A stretch of DNA of 64,000 nt from UBA9160 sp035489755 (GTDB taxonomy: Bacteria > Myxococcota_A > UBA9160), in the NCBI GenBank assembly GCA_035489755.1, contig DATGZK010000021.1:130852-194851 (forward strand), in the 5' to 3' direction. Below are positions 17,136-25,634 of the stretch, in pieces (position 1 is the first letter of the stretch; each line of letters begins with the position of its first letter). The notes beneath the pieces were generated by a model. It did no database searches. It was not told where the DNA came from and saw nothing but the letters and a program-made list of their open reading frames with translations. The translations under genes were made by a program, and so were the position numbers.

Positions 17136-18253
17136 GGACTGCTTCCTTGTGCGAGCGCCTGGCTCGCCTGGCCATCACGACTGAAGTAGACGCCGCGGAC
17201 CCAGCGCGGACCGCTGAACGCAGTGCGCGCGTGCAGCATCCGGAAGTTGTCGTACATGAGAAAGTCGCTCGCCCCGAGTCGAAACTGGTACTGATGCCGC
17301 GGGTCACGAACCAGTTGCGAAAAGCGGTTGTAGGCCCGATACCAGGATTCCATCCGATTGAACGGCACACGGTGTGGGTCCATCGTGAAGTAGCTGTACC
17401 GAACCTGGAACTCTGCCTCGCCGCGGAATGCCAGCACCGGCCCGACGTGCAGCGCCTCGAATTCTTTCTGCCTGCGATGAAACCGCACAGGCACGGACGC
17501 CAAGAGCTCGAATGCCTCGGCATCCATGCTCTGCAGGTAGAGCGCCGCCTGACGGGCATCCACGACAGCGCTGTCGCCTCCTTGGTTCCCCGGGCGCATG
17601 CAGTGCAGGAGCTGGAAGCGGGGCGGCCGAGCGAGGAAGGGCTGATCGGTATGCAGCTGCACGGCCGCATCGGTGTAGCCGAGTTGATCGATATTGCGGT
17701 TCGTCGTGTTGTCGGTGCGCAGGTCCTCGATCCGTCCGAAATGCGTCTCGACGACGCGCAGACCCGCCTCCTCCCACAACTCCATCAGGGCCTTTGTCCC
17801 GAGGTCATGGCCGCGGACCAGGACTGCCCCGCAACGCTCGATGCGTTCCCACGCGGCCTGCCTGAGCTCGGCGGGGCACGAGAAGCGCGCTGCGCCGAGC
17901 TCGATTTGCGCGAGATCGCACGGCGGGGGCGGCACATCCTCGCGACCCTGCGCGTAGGCGTGCTCGACGAGCCACGGGGAGGGATACCGGCTCTCGCGCG
18001 ACCCCTCCCCGTCTCTCCACCAGATGCGCAGCACCCGGGAGTCAGGGTCCACACGGACCAGGAGTGGCCGGACGTCCGGCAAAATCTCCGAGGAGTCCAC
18101 GACGCGTTCGCCGGTCGTCGGATGCCGGTCACCATCGCAGTTGTGCCGCAACCAGAGGTAGTGGTAGTCGGCGTGGTTCGAGACTGGCGGGCCAAAGTGA
18201 ACGCGAATCCACTCGTCTCTTCGCTCGACGTCGACGATTCCTACCTCGCCCAT
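17132..18253 (-). CDS. Gamma-butyrobetaine-hydroxylase-like Fe(II)/2-oxoglutarate dioxygenase (TauD/TfdA superfamily)
   Basis: A 373-residue protein with two parts. The N-terminal 100 residues are the GBBH-like domain (HADYHYLWLRHNC ... RVLRIWWRDG). The rest is the TauD/TfdA jelly roll: the HxD metal pair in AAVQLHTDQPFLARPP near residue 200, PGNQGGDSAVVDARQAA, and the distal His/Arg region RMLHARTAFSG RWVRGVYFSRDG. In family members it hydroxylates gamma-butyrobetaine or trimethyllysine; position between a hydrolase and cysK suggests instead a role with a sulfur compound (inference). Its ATG directly follows the hydrolase TAG with no gap. Confidence 0.9.
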   Translation of the reverse strand: MGEVGIVDVERRDEWIRVHFGPPVSNHADYHYLWLRHNCDGDRHPTTGERVVDSSEILPDVRPLLVRVDPDSRVLRIWWRDGEGSRESRYPSPWLVEHAYAQGREDVPPPPCDLAQIELGAARFSCPAELRQAAWERIERCGAVLVRGHDLGTKALMELWEEAGLRVVETHFGRIEDLRTDNTTNRNIDQLGYTDAAVQLHTDQPFLARPPRFQLLHCMRPGNQGGDSAVVDARQAALYLQSMDAEAFELLASVPVRFHRRQKEFEALHVGPVLAFRGEAEFQVRYSYFTMDPHRVPFNRMESWYRAYNRFSQLVRDPRHQYQFRLGASDFLMYDNFRMLHARTAFSGPRWVRGVYFSRDGQASQALAQGSSP

Positions 18254-18778
18254 CTAGAGCAGCTCCCGCAAGAGCGCCTCGCCCTCTGGCCAGGGACCAA
18301 AACCCGACTCCGCGTTGAGGTGTCCGCACGCTCCAGCGAGCACGAGCCGCGCACCCCAGCCGTGGGCGAAGGCAAGGGCTCGCCCATAGCCGAGATACGG
18401 ATCGTCGCTCGAGACCACCGCAAGCGTCGGAAAGTCGAGCTTCGAGATCGGGACGGGCGCAAAGCTTCGGATTTGCTCGAGGTGGACATCGTCCACGTCG
18501 CAAGGAGCCACGAGCAGCGCTCCATGGACAGGAAGGCGAAAACCCCGCGCCCAGTGCACGATCGTCACGGCGCCAAGGGAATGACCCACGAGGACCGGAG
18601 GCTCCGCGCATTTGCGAATCGCGCGATCGAGGGCTTCCACCCAAGAATCACGCTGGGGCTGCTCCCAGCTCGGCATCAAGACGCGCCGCGCACCCGGTAG
18701 GCTCTCCTCCCACAGGCTCTGCCAGTGGCCCGGGCCGGAGCCGCGGTATCCGGGAACTATCAGGATCGGACGCGTCAT
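18254..18778 (-). CDS. RBBP9/YdeN-family serine hydrolase
   Basis: A 174-residue small alpha/beta hydrolase. The N-terminus ILIVPGYRGSGPGHWQSLWE is diagnostic of the RBBP9/YdeN family; the Ser elbow is VLVGHSLGAVTIVHWA (about residue 67), Asp is in VVSSDDPYLGYGRA and His in CGHLNAESGFGPWPEG. The ATG at 18778 starts the fold at once. It lies between cysW and the dioxygenase in the sulfate operon, separated from cysW by 108 bases that hold a short cysA-like frame. Function is unknown. Confidence 0.88.
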   Translation of the reverse strand: MTRPILIVPGYRGSGPGHWQSLWEESLPGARRVLMPSWEQPQRDSWVEALDRAIRKCAEPPVLVGHSLGAVTIVHWARGFRLPVHGALLVAPCDVDDVHLEQIRSFAPVPISKLDFPTLAVVSSDDPYLGYGRALAFAHGWGARLVLAGACGHLNAESGFGPWPEGEALLRELL

Positions 18779-18785
18779 ATCGTTT

Positions 18786-18890
18786 TCAGGCCTCGAAAAA
18801 GATCCGCCTCGCGCCGAGCCGCACGGCGACCCGCGGGCGCGGCGAAAGGCCAAGAAGGGGCTTCTCGATCTTCTCGAGCTCGATGCTCAT
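18786..18890 (-). pseudogene. 34-codon ORF coupled to cysW, possible cysA 5' remnant
   Basis: A 34-residue frame begins with ATG overlapping the cysW stop (ATGA). Its first residues MSIELEKIEK resemble the CysA start MSIEVEGISK, and the first 17 bases differ from those of cysA at one site. After about ten residues the similarity ends. In most sulfate operons cysA starts exactly here. It may be the stump of an older cysA, or a coincidental small peptide. Confidence 0.35.
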
Positions 18891-19774
18891 CCGGCAACGC
18901 CCCGGCGATGCATTTTCCACTCCAGCAGCGTCTTCAGAGCGAGCGTCACGAGCGCGAGAAGCGCAAGCAGCGATGCCACCGCGAATGCTGCCGAGGTCTG
19001 GTACTCGTTGTAGAGGATCTCGACGTGGAGGGGCATCGTGTTCGTGTAACCGCGCACGTGGCCCGAGACGACCGAAACCGCTCCGAACTCGCCCATGGCG
19101 CGTGCGTTGAGCAGTACCACGCCGAAGAGCATGCCAAAGCGGATGTTGGAGAGCGTAACCCGTCGGAAGACTTGCCAGCCGCCAGCACCCAAGGAGACTG
19201 CGGCCTCTTCCTCCTCGGCCCCCTGCTCTTCCATGAGGGGGATGAGTTCGCGCGCGACGAAAGGGAATGTGATGAAAGTCGTGGCAAGTACGATTCCGGG
19301 GATGGCGAAGATGATCCGCACGTTGTGCTCGGCGAGAAAACGACCGAAAAAGCCCTGAAGACCGAAGAGCAGCACAAAGATGAGGCCAGAAATCACGGGA
19401 GAGACTGCGAAGGGCAAGTCGATCAGGGTAATGAGCGTGCTCTTCCCGCGGAAGTCGAACTTGGCAATTGCCCATGCCGCAGCCACACCAAAGAGCGTGT
19501 TGAGCGGCACGGAAATCGCGGCCACGAGGAGGGTGAGACCGATTGCGGAGCGCGCATCGTGCTCGGTAATTGCAGCCACAAACACGCCGAGCCCGCTCGA
19601 GAATGCGTTCACGAACACCGCCGCAAGGGGGAGTCCGAGGAAGAGACCCAGGAAGACGAGCGCCAGAGCGATGAGAACCCGCCGCACGAGGACCGGCTCC
19701 TCAAGCGCCCTGGCTCTGGAAACGCCGCCGCCAAACGGAGCATGCGCGATCTCCTGCTGGACGGACGCCCACAC
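18887..19774 (-). CDS. cysW: Sulfate ABC transporter permease CysW
   Basis: A 295-residue inner-membrane permease with about six hydrophobic segments. It carries the CysW-type conserved stretch LIDLPFAVSPVISGLIFVLLFG and the EAA loop EEEEAAVSLGAGGWQVFRRVTL that docks to CysA, followed by GEFGAVSVVSGH. The GTG at 19774 lies one base beyond the cysT stop, so the genes are tightly coupled. It forms the heterodimeric channel with CysT. Confidence 0.94.
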   Translation of the reverse strand: MWASVQQEIAHAPFGGGVSRARALEEPVLVRRVLIALALVFLGLFLGLPLAAVFVNAFSSGLGVFVAAITEHDARSAIGLTLLVAAISVPLNTLFGVAAAWAIAKFDFRGKSTLITLIDLPFAVSPVISGLIFVLLFGLQGFFGRFLAEHNVRIIFAIPGIVLATTFITFPFVARELIPLMEEQGAEEEEAAVSLGAGGWQVFRRVTLSNIRFGMLFGVVLLNARAMGEFGAVSVVSGHVRGYTNTMPLHVEILYNEYQTSAAFAVASLLALLALVTLALKTLLEWKMHRRGVAG

Positions 19775-19775
19775 C

Positions 19776-20609
19776 TTACGCCTCCTCGCGCCGGCGGATC
19801 ACGCCTTGCAGCGCATTAATCGCGAGGAGCAGCGCGAACGAGACCACGAGCAGCACCACTGCCACCGCGGTCGCCCCGGCGTAGTCGTACTGCTCCAGTT
19901 TGGTGACGATGAGCAGAGGAGCGATCTCCGTCCGCATCGGCATATTTCCGGCGATGAAGATGACGGACCCGTATTCGCCGACGCCGCGGGCAAAAGCCAG
20001 TGCGAAGCCCGTGAGGAGCGCCGGGAAAAACGCCGGAAATAAAACCCGCAGAAACGTCTGAACGCGGCCCGCTCCGAGGCTTGCCGCCGCCTCCTCGATC
20101 TCCGGATCGATGTCCTGGAGCACGGGCTGAAGCGTGCGCACGACAAACGGGAGGCCGATGAAGGTGAGGGCGACGACGACGCCGAGCGGCGTGTACGCCA
20201 CTTGAATCCCAAGCGGTTCGAGGAGGCTGCCGACCCAGCCGTTCTTCGAGAAAAGTGCAGTGAGCGTGATTCCCGCCACGGCTGTCGGTAGCGCGAACGG
20301 CAGGTCCACGAGCGCGTCGACGAGGCGCCTGCCTGGGAAGCGGTAGCGCACGAGCACCCACGCCACGATGAGGCCGAACACCGCGTTCACGATGGCCCCG
20401 ATGAGCGCCGCGCCAAAACTCAGCCGGTACGCGGCGAGCACTCGCGGGCTCGTCACCTCGCCCACGAACTGACCCCAGCTAAGGGTGGCGGTCTTCACAA
20501 AGAGGCCTGCCAGCGGGATGAGGACAATCAGCCCGAGGTACGTGACCGTAAAGCCGAGCGTCAGCCCGAAGCCGGGCAACACCGATTTTCGTTTCAGGGC
20601 GAAGGGCAT
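19776..20609 (-). CDS. cysT: Sulfate ABC transporter permease CysT (CysU)
   Basis: A 277-residue permease with about six membrane spans. Motifs include VDALVDLPFALPTAVAGITLTALF and the EAA loop EIEEAAASLGAGRVQTFLRVLFP, then ARGVGEYGSVIFIAGNMP. Start MPFALKRKSVLPGFGLTLGF was chosen since the membrane segment follows immediately; the upstream extension lies in the binding-protein gene. It starts 17 bases downstream of the binding-protein stop and pairs with CysW. Confidence 0.94.
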   Translation of the reverse strand: MPFALKRKSVLPGFGLTLGFTVTYLGLIVLIPLAGLFVKTATLSWGQFVGEVTSPRVLAAYRLSFGAALIGAIVNAVFGLIVAWVLVRYRFPGRRLVDALVDLPFALPTAVAGITLTALFSKNGWVGSLLEPLGIQVAYTPLGVVVALTFIGLPFVVRTLQPVLQDIDPEIEEAAASLGAGRVQTFLRVLFPAFFPALLTGFALAFARGVGEYGSVIFIAGNMPMRTEIAPLLIVTKLEQYDYAGATAVAVVLLVVSFALLLAINALQGVIRRREEA

Positions 20610-20626
20610 AGGACCTTCGATCTCTC

Positions 20627-21640
20627 CTAGCGGCCGGGCTGATAGATCTGGTCGAAGATTCCCCCGTCCGAGAAGTGCTTGGCATGCGTCGCCTTCCAGC
20701 CGCCGAAATCCTTCTCGATCGTCACGAGTTCGGGCGTCGGATACTTCTTCGCGTACTTCGCCGCGATCTCGGGCAGGCTTGGCCGGTAGTAGTTCTTGGC
20801 GATGATCTCCTGCGCCTCGGGCGTGTAGAGGTATTCGAGGTAGGCCTTTGCCACCTCGCTCGTCCCCTTGCGGCGTGTGACCGCGTCCACCCAGGCGACG
20901 GGCGGCTCCGCCAGAATGCTGAGGGAGGGAACCACGACCTCGAACCCGCCCTGCCCGAGCTGTGCGACGGCGAGGTAGGCCTCGTTCTCCCATCCGATCA
21001 GCACATCGCCGATGCCCCGCTCAACGAACGTCGTGGTCGAGCCGCGGGCTCCGGTGTCGAGTACGGGAGCGTTGCGGTAGAGCTTCTCCACGAACTCCCT
21101 CGCCTTCGCTTCGTCGCCGCCGCCCTTTTTCAGCCCGTAGGCCCAGGCCGCGAGATAGTTCCAGCGAGCGCCACCCGAGGTCTTCGGGTTCGGAGTGATG
21201 ACAGCGACGCCGGGCCGAACGAGGTCGTCCCAGTCCTTAATGCCTTTGGGATTCCCCTTGCGGACGAGGAACACGATGGTCGAGGTGTAGGGGCAACTGT
21301 TGTTGGGCAGGCGCTTTTGCCAGTCCGCGGGGAGGAGCTGCGCGCGTTCGGAGAGCTGATCGATGTCGAAGGCCATCGCGAGTGTCACGACGTCGGCGTC
21401 AAGGCCATCGATCACTGCGCGGGCCTGCTTACCCGAGCCGCCGTGGGACTGGTTCACGGTGACTTTCGCGCCGCCATGGCTCTTCGCCCAAGAAGCCCCG
21501 AAGGCCTGGTTTACGGCGCTGTAGAGCTCGCGGGTCGGGTCGTACGAGACGTTGAGCAGGCTGACATCAGCCGCCCCTGCGAGACCCGAGAGACCCACGA
21601 CGCAGAGGAAACCCCACAGCCCCTTTCGAAACCTCGGCAC
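20627..21640 (-). CDS. sbp: Sulfate-binding periplasmic protein
   Basis: A 337-residue secreted binding protein. The GTG start at 21640 has GGGAGG four bases upstream and is followed by a signal peptide (MPRFRKGLWGFLCVVGLSGLAGAA, cut about residue 24). The mature protein starts VSLLNVSYDPTRELY, the hallmark of sulfate/thiosulfate-binding proteins, with VNQSHGGSGKQARAV and PNPKTSGGARWNYLAAWA for anion binding. It is the first gene of the sulfate operon and lies just downstream of a sigma-54-type promoter. Confidence 0.95.
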   Translation of the reverse strand: MPRFRKGLWGFLCVVGLSGLAGAADVSLLNVSYDPTRELYSAVNQAFGASWAKSHGGAKVTVNQSHGGSGKQARAVIDGLDADVVTLAMAFDIDQLSERAQLLPADWQKRLPNNSCPYTSTIVFLVRKGNPKGIKDWDDLVRPGVAVITPNPKTSGGARWNYLAAWAYGLKKGGGDEAKAREFVEKLYRNAPVLDTGARGSTTTFVERGIGDVLIGWENEAYLAVAQLGQGGFEVVVPSLSILAEPPVAWVDAVTRRKGTSEVAKAYLEYLYTPEAQEIIAKNYYRPSLPEIAAKYAKKYPTPELVTIEKDFGGWKATHAKHFSDGGIFDQIYQPGR

Positions 21641-21713
21641 GTTCCCTCCCGTCCTTCCCCGCGGTGGGCGGGCGGCTGCGCCCTCGCCGCTGGGCCGGCA
21701 CGCCGCTCGCAGG

Positions 21714-21729
21714 AGCAAGGCCCATGCCG
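21714..21729 (-). promoter_or_regulatory. Sigma-54 (-24/-12) promoter of the sulfate operon
   Basis: On the minus strand the sequence is CGGCATGGGCCTTGCT. It matches TGGCACG-N4-TTGCW with GG and GC separated by exactly ten bases. It lies about 75 bases upstream of the sbp GTG, and the divergent gene encodes a sigma-54-dependent activator. An AT-rich stretch at 21780-21860 with a short inverted repeat (TCAAG at 21781-21785, CTTGA at 21800-21804) could hold the activator site. Confidence 0.7.
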
Positions 21730-21877
21730 GGGGTGGGGACGCTTCATCGCAGGCGGAGCGCTCCGCAGACCTAGCGACCGTCAAGATCTGTTAAATAAGC
21801 TTGAATTTTGATCGTATTTGACAGATAAGTCGTTTTATATGATAGATTACTGGTCTTATTTCACGGAGTGAGGTCTC

Positions 21878-23500
21878 ATGGAGAAATTCATGCCTTTGCT
21901 GCTGGAGCTGTGGCGCGAAGCCTGCCGGCATATCGAGATTGAACAGTCGGTCGAGCGGATCGCGCCGATCCTGCTGCGCGAGGTTCCCGTCGACGTCCTC
22001 CTCGTGCGACGGATCGATCTTCCTCGCGCAGGCGTCGAGACGGTCGCCTGCGCAGTGTGCCAGGACGGAAGCCCGCCCAATAAAGCGCGCAGCGATCTCA
22101 CGCCCCGCGAGCTCGAGCGCCTGGTCTCTTGGTGCCGGCGCGGCGAGATTGCGCATCGCCCGGGGGACAAGCTAGACGCTGCGGTTCCCGGCCTCCTGCC
22201 GGAAGGGCTGGATGGAGACGTCCTTGCGGGGCCGCTGGTCTCGCGCGACGGGCCCATCGGCGTCGTGCTGCTCGTCGCTCGCACGCCCCACAGCTTTCGC
22301 GCCGAACACGCGGCGCTCTTCTCCACCCTCATCGAGCCCTTCACGGTTGCGCTCGAGAACGATCACCGCTTGCGCGAGATCTCCACACTGCGCGAAGCGG
22401 CGGAGGCGGATCGGATCTCGCTCCTCTCTCGCCTCGGCCGCACGGAGCTGCGCGAAACGATCGTCGGCGCAGACGGCGGCCTGCGTCCGGTACTCGAGCG
22501 CGTGGATCTCGTCGCGGGCCTCGACGTCCCGGTGCTGATCCTCGGTGAGACGGGCTCCGGCAAGGAGGTGATCGCCCGCGCAATCCACAGCCGCTCGCAT
22601 CGCTCCTCCGGGCCATTCCTGCGCGTCAACTGCGGCGCGATCCCGTCGGGTCTCATCGACTCGGAGCTCTTCGGCCACGAGCGCGGCAGCTTCACCGGTG
22701 CGGTCGGGGAGCGGAAAGGATGGTTCGAGCGAGCCGACGGCGGGACGCTCTTCCTCGACGAGATTGGAGAGCTTCCGCTCGAAGCACAGGTGCGACTGCT
22801 GCGCGTGCTGCAAGACGGCACGCTCGAACGCGTGGGCGGTCACCGCCAGATCTCCGTGGACGTTCGGATTGTCGCGGCCACCCACCGCGACCTTCAGGCG
22901 ATGATTCTTGAAAGGCGCTTCCGCGAGGACCTTTGGTATCGAATTGCAGTCTTCCCGATCGATCTGGCCCCGCTCCGAGATCGCGCCGAGGATCTGCCGG
23001 CGCTCGCAGTCCACTTCGCCCTGCGCGCCGCCAAACGCTTTGGCACGCCTCCTCTCCTACCCTCGCCTTCCGATCTGGACCTCCTCATCCGGTATCCCTG
23101 GCCCGGCAATGTCCGCGAGCTGGCGACGGTCATGGAACGTGCCGTCATCCTCGGCAACGGTCGGGCGCTCGAGGTGGAGCGCGCCCTTGGACCCGTACCC
23201 GCCGCGCGGACACCGAACAGCGCCGATAGCGTGACGCCGCTCATCTCTCCCGCTCGCAGCGCGCCGATCACACAGAGCGGGAGCAAGATCGCGACTCTCA
23301 ACGAGGCCATGGCCCAGCACATCGAAGCGGCCCTGGCGCAGACCCATGGCCGCATCGAGGGTCGCTACGGTGCAGCGGCACTGTTGGAGATCAACCCCCA
23401 CACGCTCCGCGCGCGAATGCGCAAGCTCCGCGTGGACTGGCGGCGACATCGGCGGAGCGGAGCGAGCTGGGCTGCGATGTCCGCTTCTCCCCAAAATTAG
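21878..23500 (+). CDS. Sigma-54-dependent transcriptional activator with GAF domain
   Basis: A 540-residue enhancer-binding protein. Residues 1-170 form a GAF-like sensor; the AAA+ domain follows with Walker A GETGSGKE (about 221), the sigma-54 contact loop GSFTGAV (about 270), Walker B GGTLFLDEIGELPLE and the arginine finger region. The C-terminal Fis-type HTH is GRIEGRYGAAALLEINPHTLRARMRKL. There is no receiver domain, so it senses a ligand rather than phosphorylation. It is divergent from the sulfate operon and is its probable activator. An upstream AT-rich region of about 100 bases holds its own promoter. Confidence 0.93.
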   Translation: MEKFMPLLLELWREACRHIEIEQSVERIAPILLREVPVDVLLVRRIDLPRAGVETVACAVCQDGSPPNKARSDLTPRELERLVSWCRRGEIAHRPGDKLDAAVPGLLPEGLDGDVLAGPLVSRDGPIGVVLLVARTPHSFRAEHAALFSTLIEPFTVALENDHRLREISTLREAAEADRISLLSRLGRTELRETIVGADGGLRPVLERVDLVAGLDVPVLILGETGSGKEVIARAIHSRSHRSSGPFLRVNCGAIPSGLIDSELFGHERGSFTGAVGERKGWFERADGGTLFLDEIGELPLEAQVRLLRVLQDGTLERVGGHRQISVDVRIVAATHRDLQAMILERRFREDLWYRIAVFPIDLAPLRDRAEDLPALAVHFALRAAKRFGTPPLLPSPSDLDLLIRYPWPGNVRELATVMERAVILGNGRALEVERALGPVPAARTPNSADSVTPLISPARSAPITQSGSKIATLNEAMAQHIEAALAQTHGRIEGRYGAAALLEINPHTLRARMRKLRVDWRRHRRSGASWAAMSASPQN

Positions 23501-23740
23501 AGCAGCGCAGCCCGCTCGATATGCGTCGTAGCGGCGCCCTTGCGCCTTGGCGCAGGCCCCCGTTGGGCGGGAGGGCGCAGGCCGCCGGCCAAAATCTATT
23601 GGGACGGCGATCACTTGCGACCCGAAGGTCTAGTCTAGGGGAAAAGCATTCTTGATCTCATGCCGCTGCGCATGGTAGGATGTTGTTGCCGGAAGGTTTG
23701 GACTGCGTAGGACCCTCTCAAAGAAGAGGAGGCGGACATC

Positions 23741-24127
23741 ATGCGGCGACAGCATTGGGTCTCGAGGTTGGGGTGGATCGCGGCGGTCTCGCTGCTCGCC
23801 TTCGGCACTGCTGGGAGCGCATGGGCGACACCCAATTCCCACCAGACGGACGTCACCGCGCCCTTGTTGAGTCTGACCCTGAAGGGTTCACCGGTATCCT
23901 TCTCGGACAGTGGATTCGGACAAAAGCTGACTGACGGTGCGGTGTTCGGGGTCGTTCCTGGAAATCCAGGCAACCACTTTGGCTGGTTGAAGGGCGGCAA
24001 GGGGCTTGGGACCGGCTCGCTAGGGGGCGGTTTTGCGCCCGGACCCGCCATCCCCGAGCCGAGCGCTGCGCTCGTCTTCGCGGCCGGAGCCCTTGTGGTG
24101 GGTCGGAGGCTCCGCATTCGGAAGTAG
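23741..24127 (+). CDS. Small secreted PEP-CTERM protein
   Basis: A 128-residue protein with an N-terminal signal peptide (WIAAVSLLAFGTAGSAWA, cut near residue 29) and a C-terminal PEP-CTERM signal: IPEPSAALVFAAGALVVGRR with PEP at residues 105-107, a membrane segment and the basic tail RRLRIRK. The middle is short, Gly-rich and without a known domain. Such proteins are processed by an exosortase at the inner membrane and often tied to EPS. AGGAGG lies eight bases upstream of the ATG. Monocistronic. Confidence 0.85.
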   Translation: MRRQHWVSRLGWIAAVSLLAFGTAGSAWATPNSHQTDVTAPLLSLTLKGSPVSFSDSGFGQKLTDGAVFGVVPGNPGNHFGWLKGGKGLGTGSLGGGFAPGPAIPEPSAALVFAAGALVVGRRLRIRK

Positions 24128-24181
24128 CCAGGGTGGACCCGTTCCCCAGCTAGCCCAGACCTAGAGCTAGCGGCTACAGAG

Positions 24182-24213
24182 GGCCTCGAGCTCGAACAGA
24201 GCTCGCGAAGGCC
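24182..24213. terminator. Hairpin between convergent genes
   Basis: GGCCTCGAGCTC, loop GAACA, then GAGCTCGCGAAGGCC forms a stem of six perfect inner pairs plus outer GGCC pairing. It lies between the PEP-CTERM gene and convergent pntB, where a bidirectional terminator is expected. No clear T-run follows. Confidence 0.4.
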
Positions 24214-24251
24214 GCATCAGTCCCGCCGCCCGCGCTCCCTTGACGCGCCAA

Positions 24252-25634
24252 CTATGCGTTCTTCATCTCCGCGACGAGCTTGGTGAGGGATGCCTTGGCG
24301 TCACCGAAGAGCAGCGCTGTCTTGGGATTGTAGAAGAGCTCGTTCTCGATGCCGGCGAAGCCGGGATTCATGCTGCGCTTTAGCACGATCACTTGCTTCG
24401 CGTAGTCCGCATTCAGGATGGGCATGCCATAGATCGGGCTCGATTTGTCGTTCCGCGCCGCCGGGTTCACGACGTCATTGGCGCCGATCACGAGCGCTAC
24501 ATCGGCGTTCGCGAACTGGGGGTTGATCTCGTCCATATCGAGCAGCTTGTCGTAGGGGATGTTCGCCTCCGCAAGCAGCACATTCATATGCCCGGGCATG
24601 CGGCCCGCGACGGGATGAATCGCGTATTTGACCTCCCCGCCACGCACCTCCACCTGCTCGGCCAGCTCGCGCACCTGGTGCTGCGCCTGGGCCACCGCCA
24701 TCCCGTAGCCGGGAACCACGATCACAAGGCGGGCATAGGCCAGCTGGATCGCCGCATCCTCGACCGTGGTAGAGCGCACCGCGAGTCCAGAGGCTGTCTT
24801 CCCGGCCACTGCGGCCTCTGCGCCGCCGCCGAAGGCCCCGAATAGCACGTTGCGGAAGGATCGGTTCATTGCCCGACTCATTAAGATCGAGAGCAGAAAG
24901 CCCGAGGCCCCGTCCAGCGCACCGGCGATCAGAAGCACGTTGTTGGAAAGGGCGAAACCCGTAGCAGCTGAGGCCAGCCCGGCGTAGGAGTTGAGCAGCG
25001 ACACCACGACAGGCATGTCGGCACCGCCGATCGGAAGCACCATGAGGACCCCGATCGCAAGGCCAAAGCAGGCCATCGCATAGAAGAGGTGCGCGTTCCC
25101 GGGGTCGAAGATGAGGTACAAGAGGATCCCAAAAGTCGACGCGAAGAGCGCGAGGTTGCTCGCATTCTGGAGCGGATACGTGATCGGCGCGCCGCGTACT
25201 AGCTCCTGGAGCTTCGCGAACGCCATGAAGCTGCCGGTGATCGTGAGCGAGCCGAACATCACCTCGAAGCCCACGGCCGCCATCGTCGCCGACCCGAGCT
25301 CTGCGCCGTGGCGATAGTACTTGTCGATTCCAACCAGCGTCGCGGCCAGCGCACCAAAGGCGTGAGAGATCGCGATGCGCTGTGGCATCGCGGTCATCGG
25401 CATAAAGATCGCCATCGGCGCCCCGATCGCGGAGCCGAGCACAAGTCCGGCGAGAATCCACTCGAAGCGCACGATCTCGTGCTGAAGCAGCGTACCGACA
25501 ACCGCGATCAGCATGCCGATCGCGCCAAGGTTCATGCCGCGGCGCGCCGTGTCCGGTGACGAAAGGCCCCGAAGGCTCAGGATGAAGAGGACGGAGGCCG
25601 TGAGGTAGGAGGCTTGGATGAACCAATCTTTCAC
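24252..25634 (-). CDS. pntB: NAD(P) transhydrogenase subunit beta
   Basis: A 460-residue protein of normal length. The first 260 residues hold about eight or nine membrane segments of the proton channel (domain II). The C-terminal 180 residues are the NADP-binding domain III, with VIVVPGYGMAVAQAQHQVREL, HPVAGRMPGHMNVLLAEA and VALVIGANDVVNPAARND. It couples proton entry to NADPH formation at the inner membrane. Its start overlaps the pntAB stop by four bases. Confidence 0.97.
   Translation of the reverse strand: MKDWFIQASYLTASVLFILSLRGLSSPDTARRGMNLGAIGMLIAVVGTLLQHEIVRFEWILAGLVLGSAIGAPMAIFMPMTAMPQRIAISHAFGALAATLVGIDKYYRHGAELGSATMAAVGFEVMFGSLTITGSFMAFAKLQELVRGAPITYPLQNASNLALFASTFGILLYLIFDPGNAHLFYAMACFGLAIGVLMVLPIGGADMPVVVSLLNSYAGLASAATGFALSNNVLLIAGALDGASGFLLSILMSRAMNRSFRNVLFGAFGGGAEAAVAGKTASGLAVRSTTVEDAAIQLAYARLVIVVPGYGMAVAQAQHQVRELAEQVEVRGGEVKYAIHPVAGRMPGHMNVLLAEANIPYDKLLDMDEINPQFANADVALVIGANDVVNPAARNDKSSPIYGMPILNADYAKQVIVLKRSMNPGFAGIENELFYNPKTALLFGDAKASLTKLVAEMKNA

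Noticed and set aside
17147..18700. 517-codon plus-strand frame opposite the dioxygenase and hydrolase
   Set aside because: Antisense mirror of two clear genes; no domain or ribosome-binding site.
23660..23700. TGGTAGGATGTTGTTGC as a sigma-54 promoter of the PEP-CTERM gene
   Set aside because: GG and GC are twelve bases apart, which sigma-54 does not tolerate.
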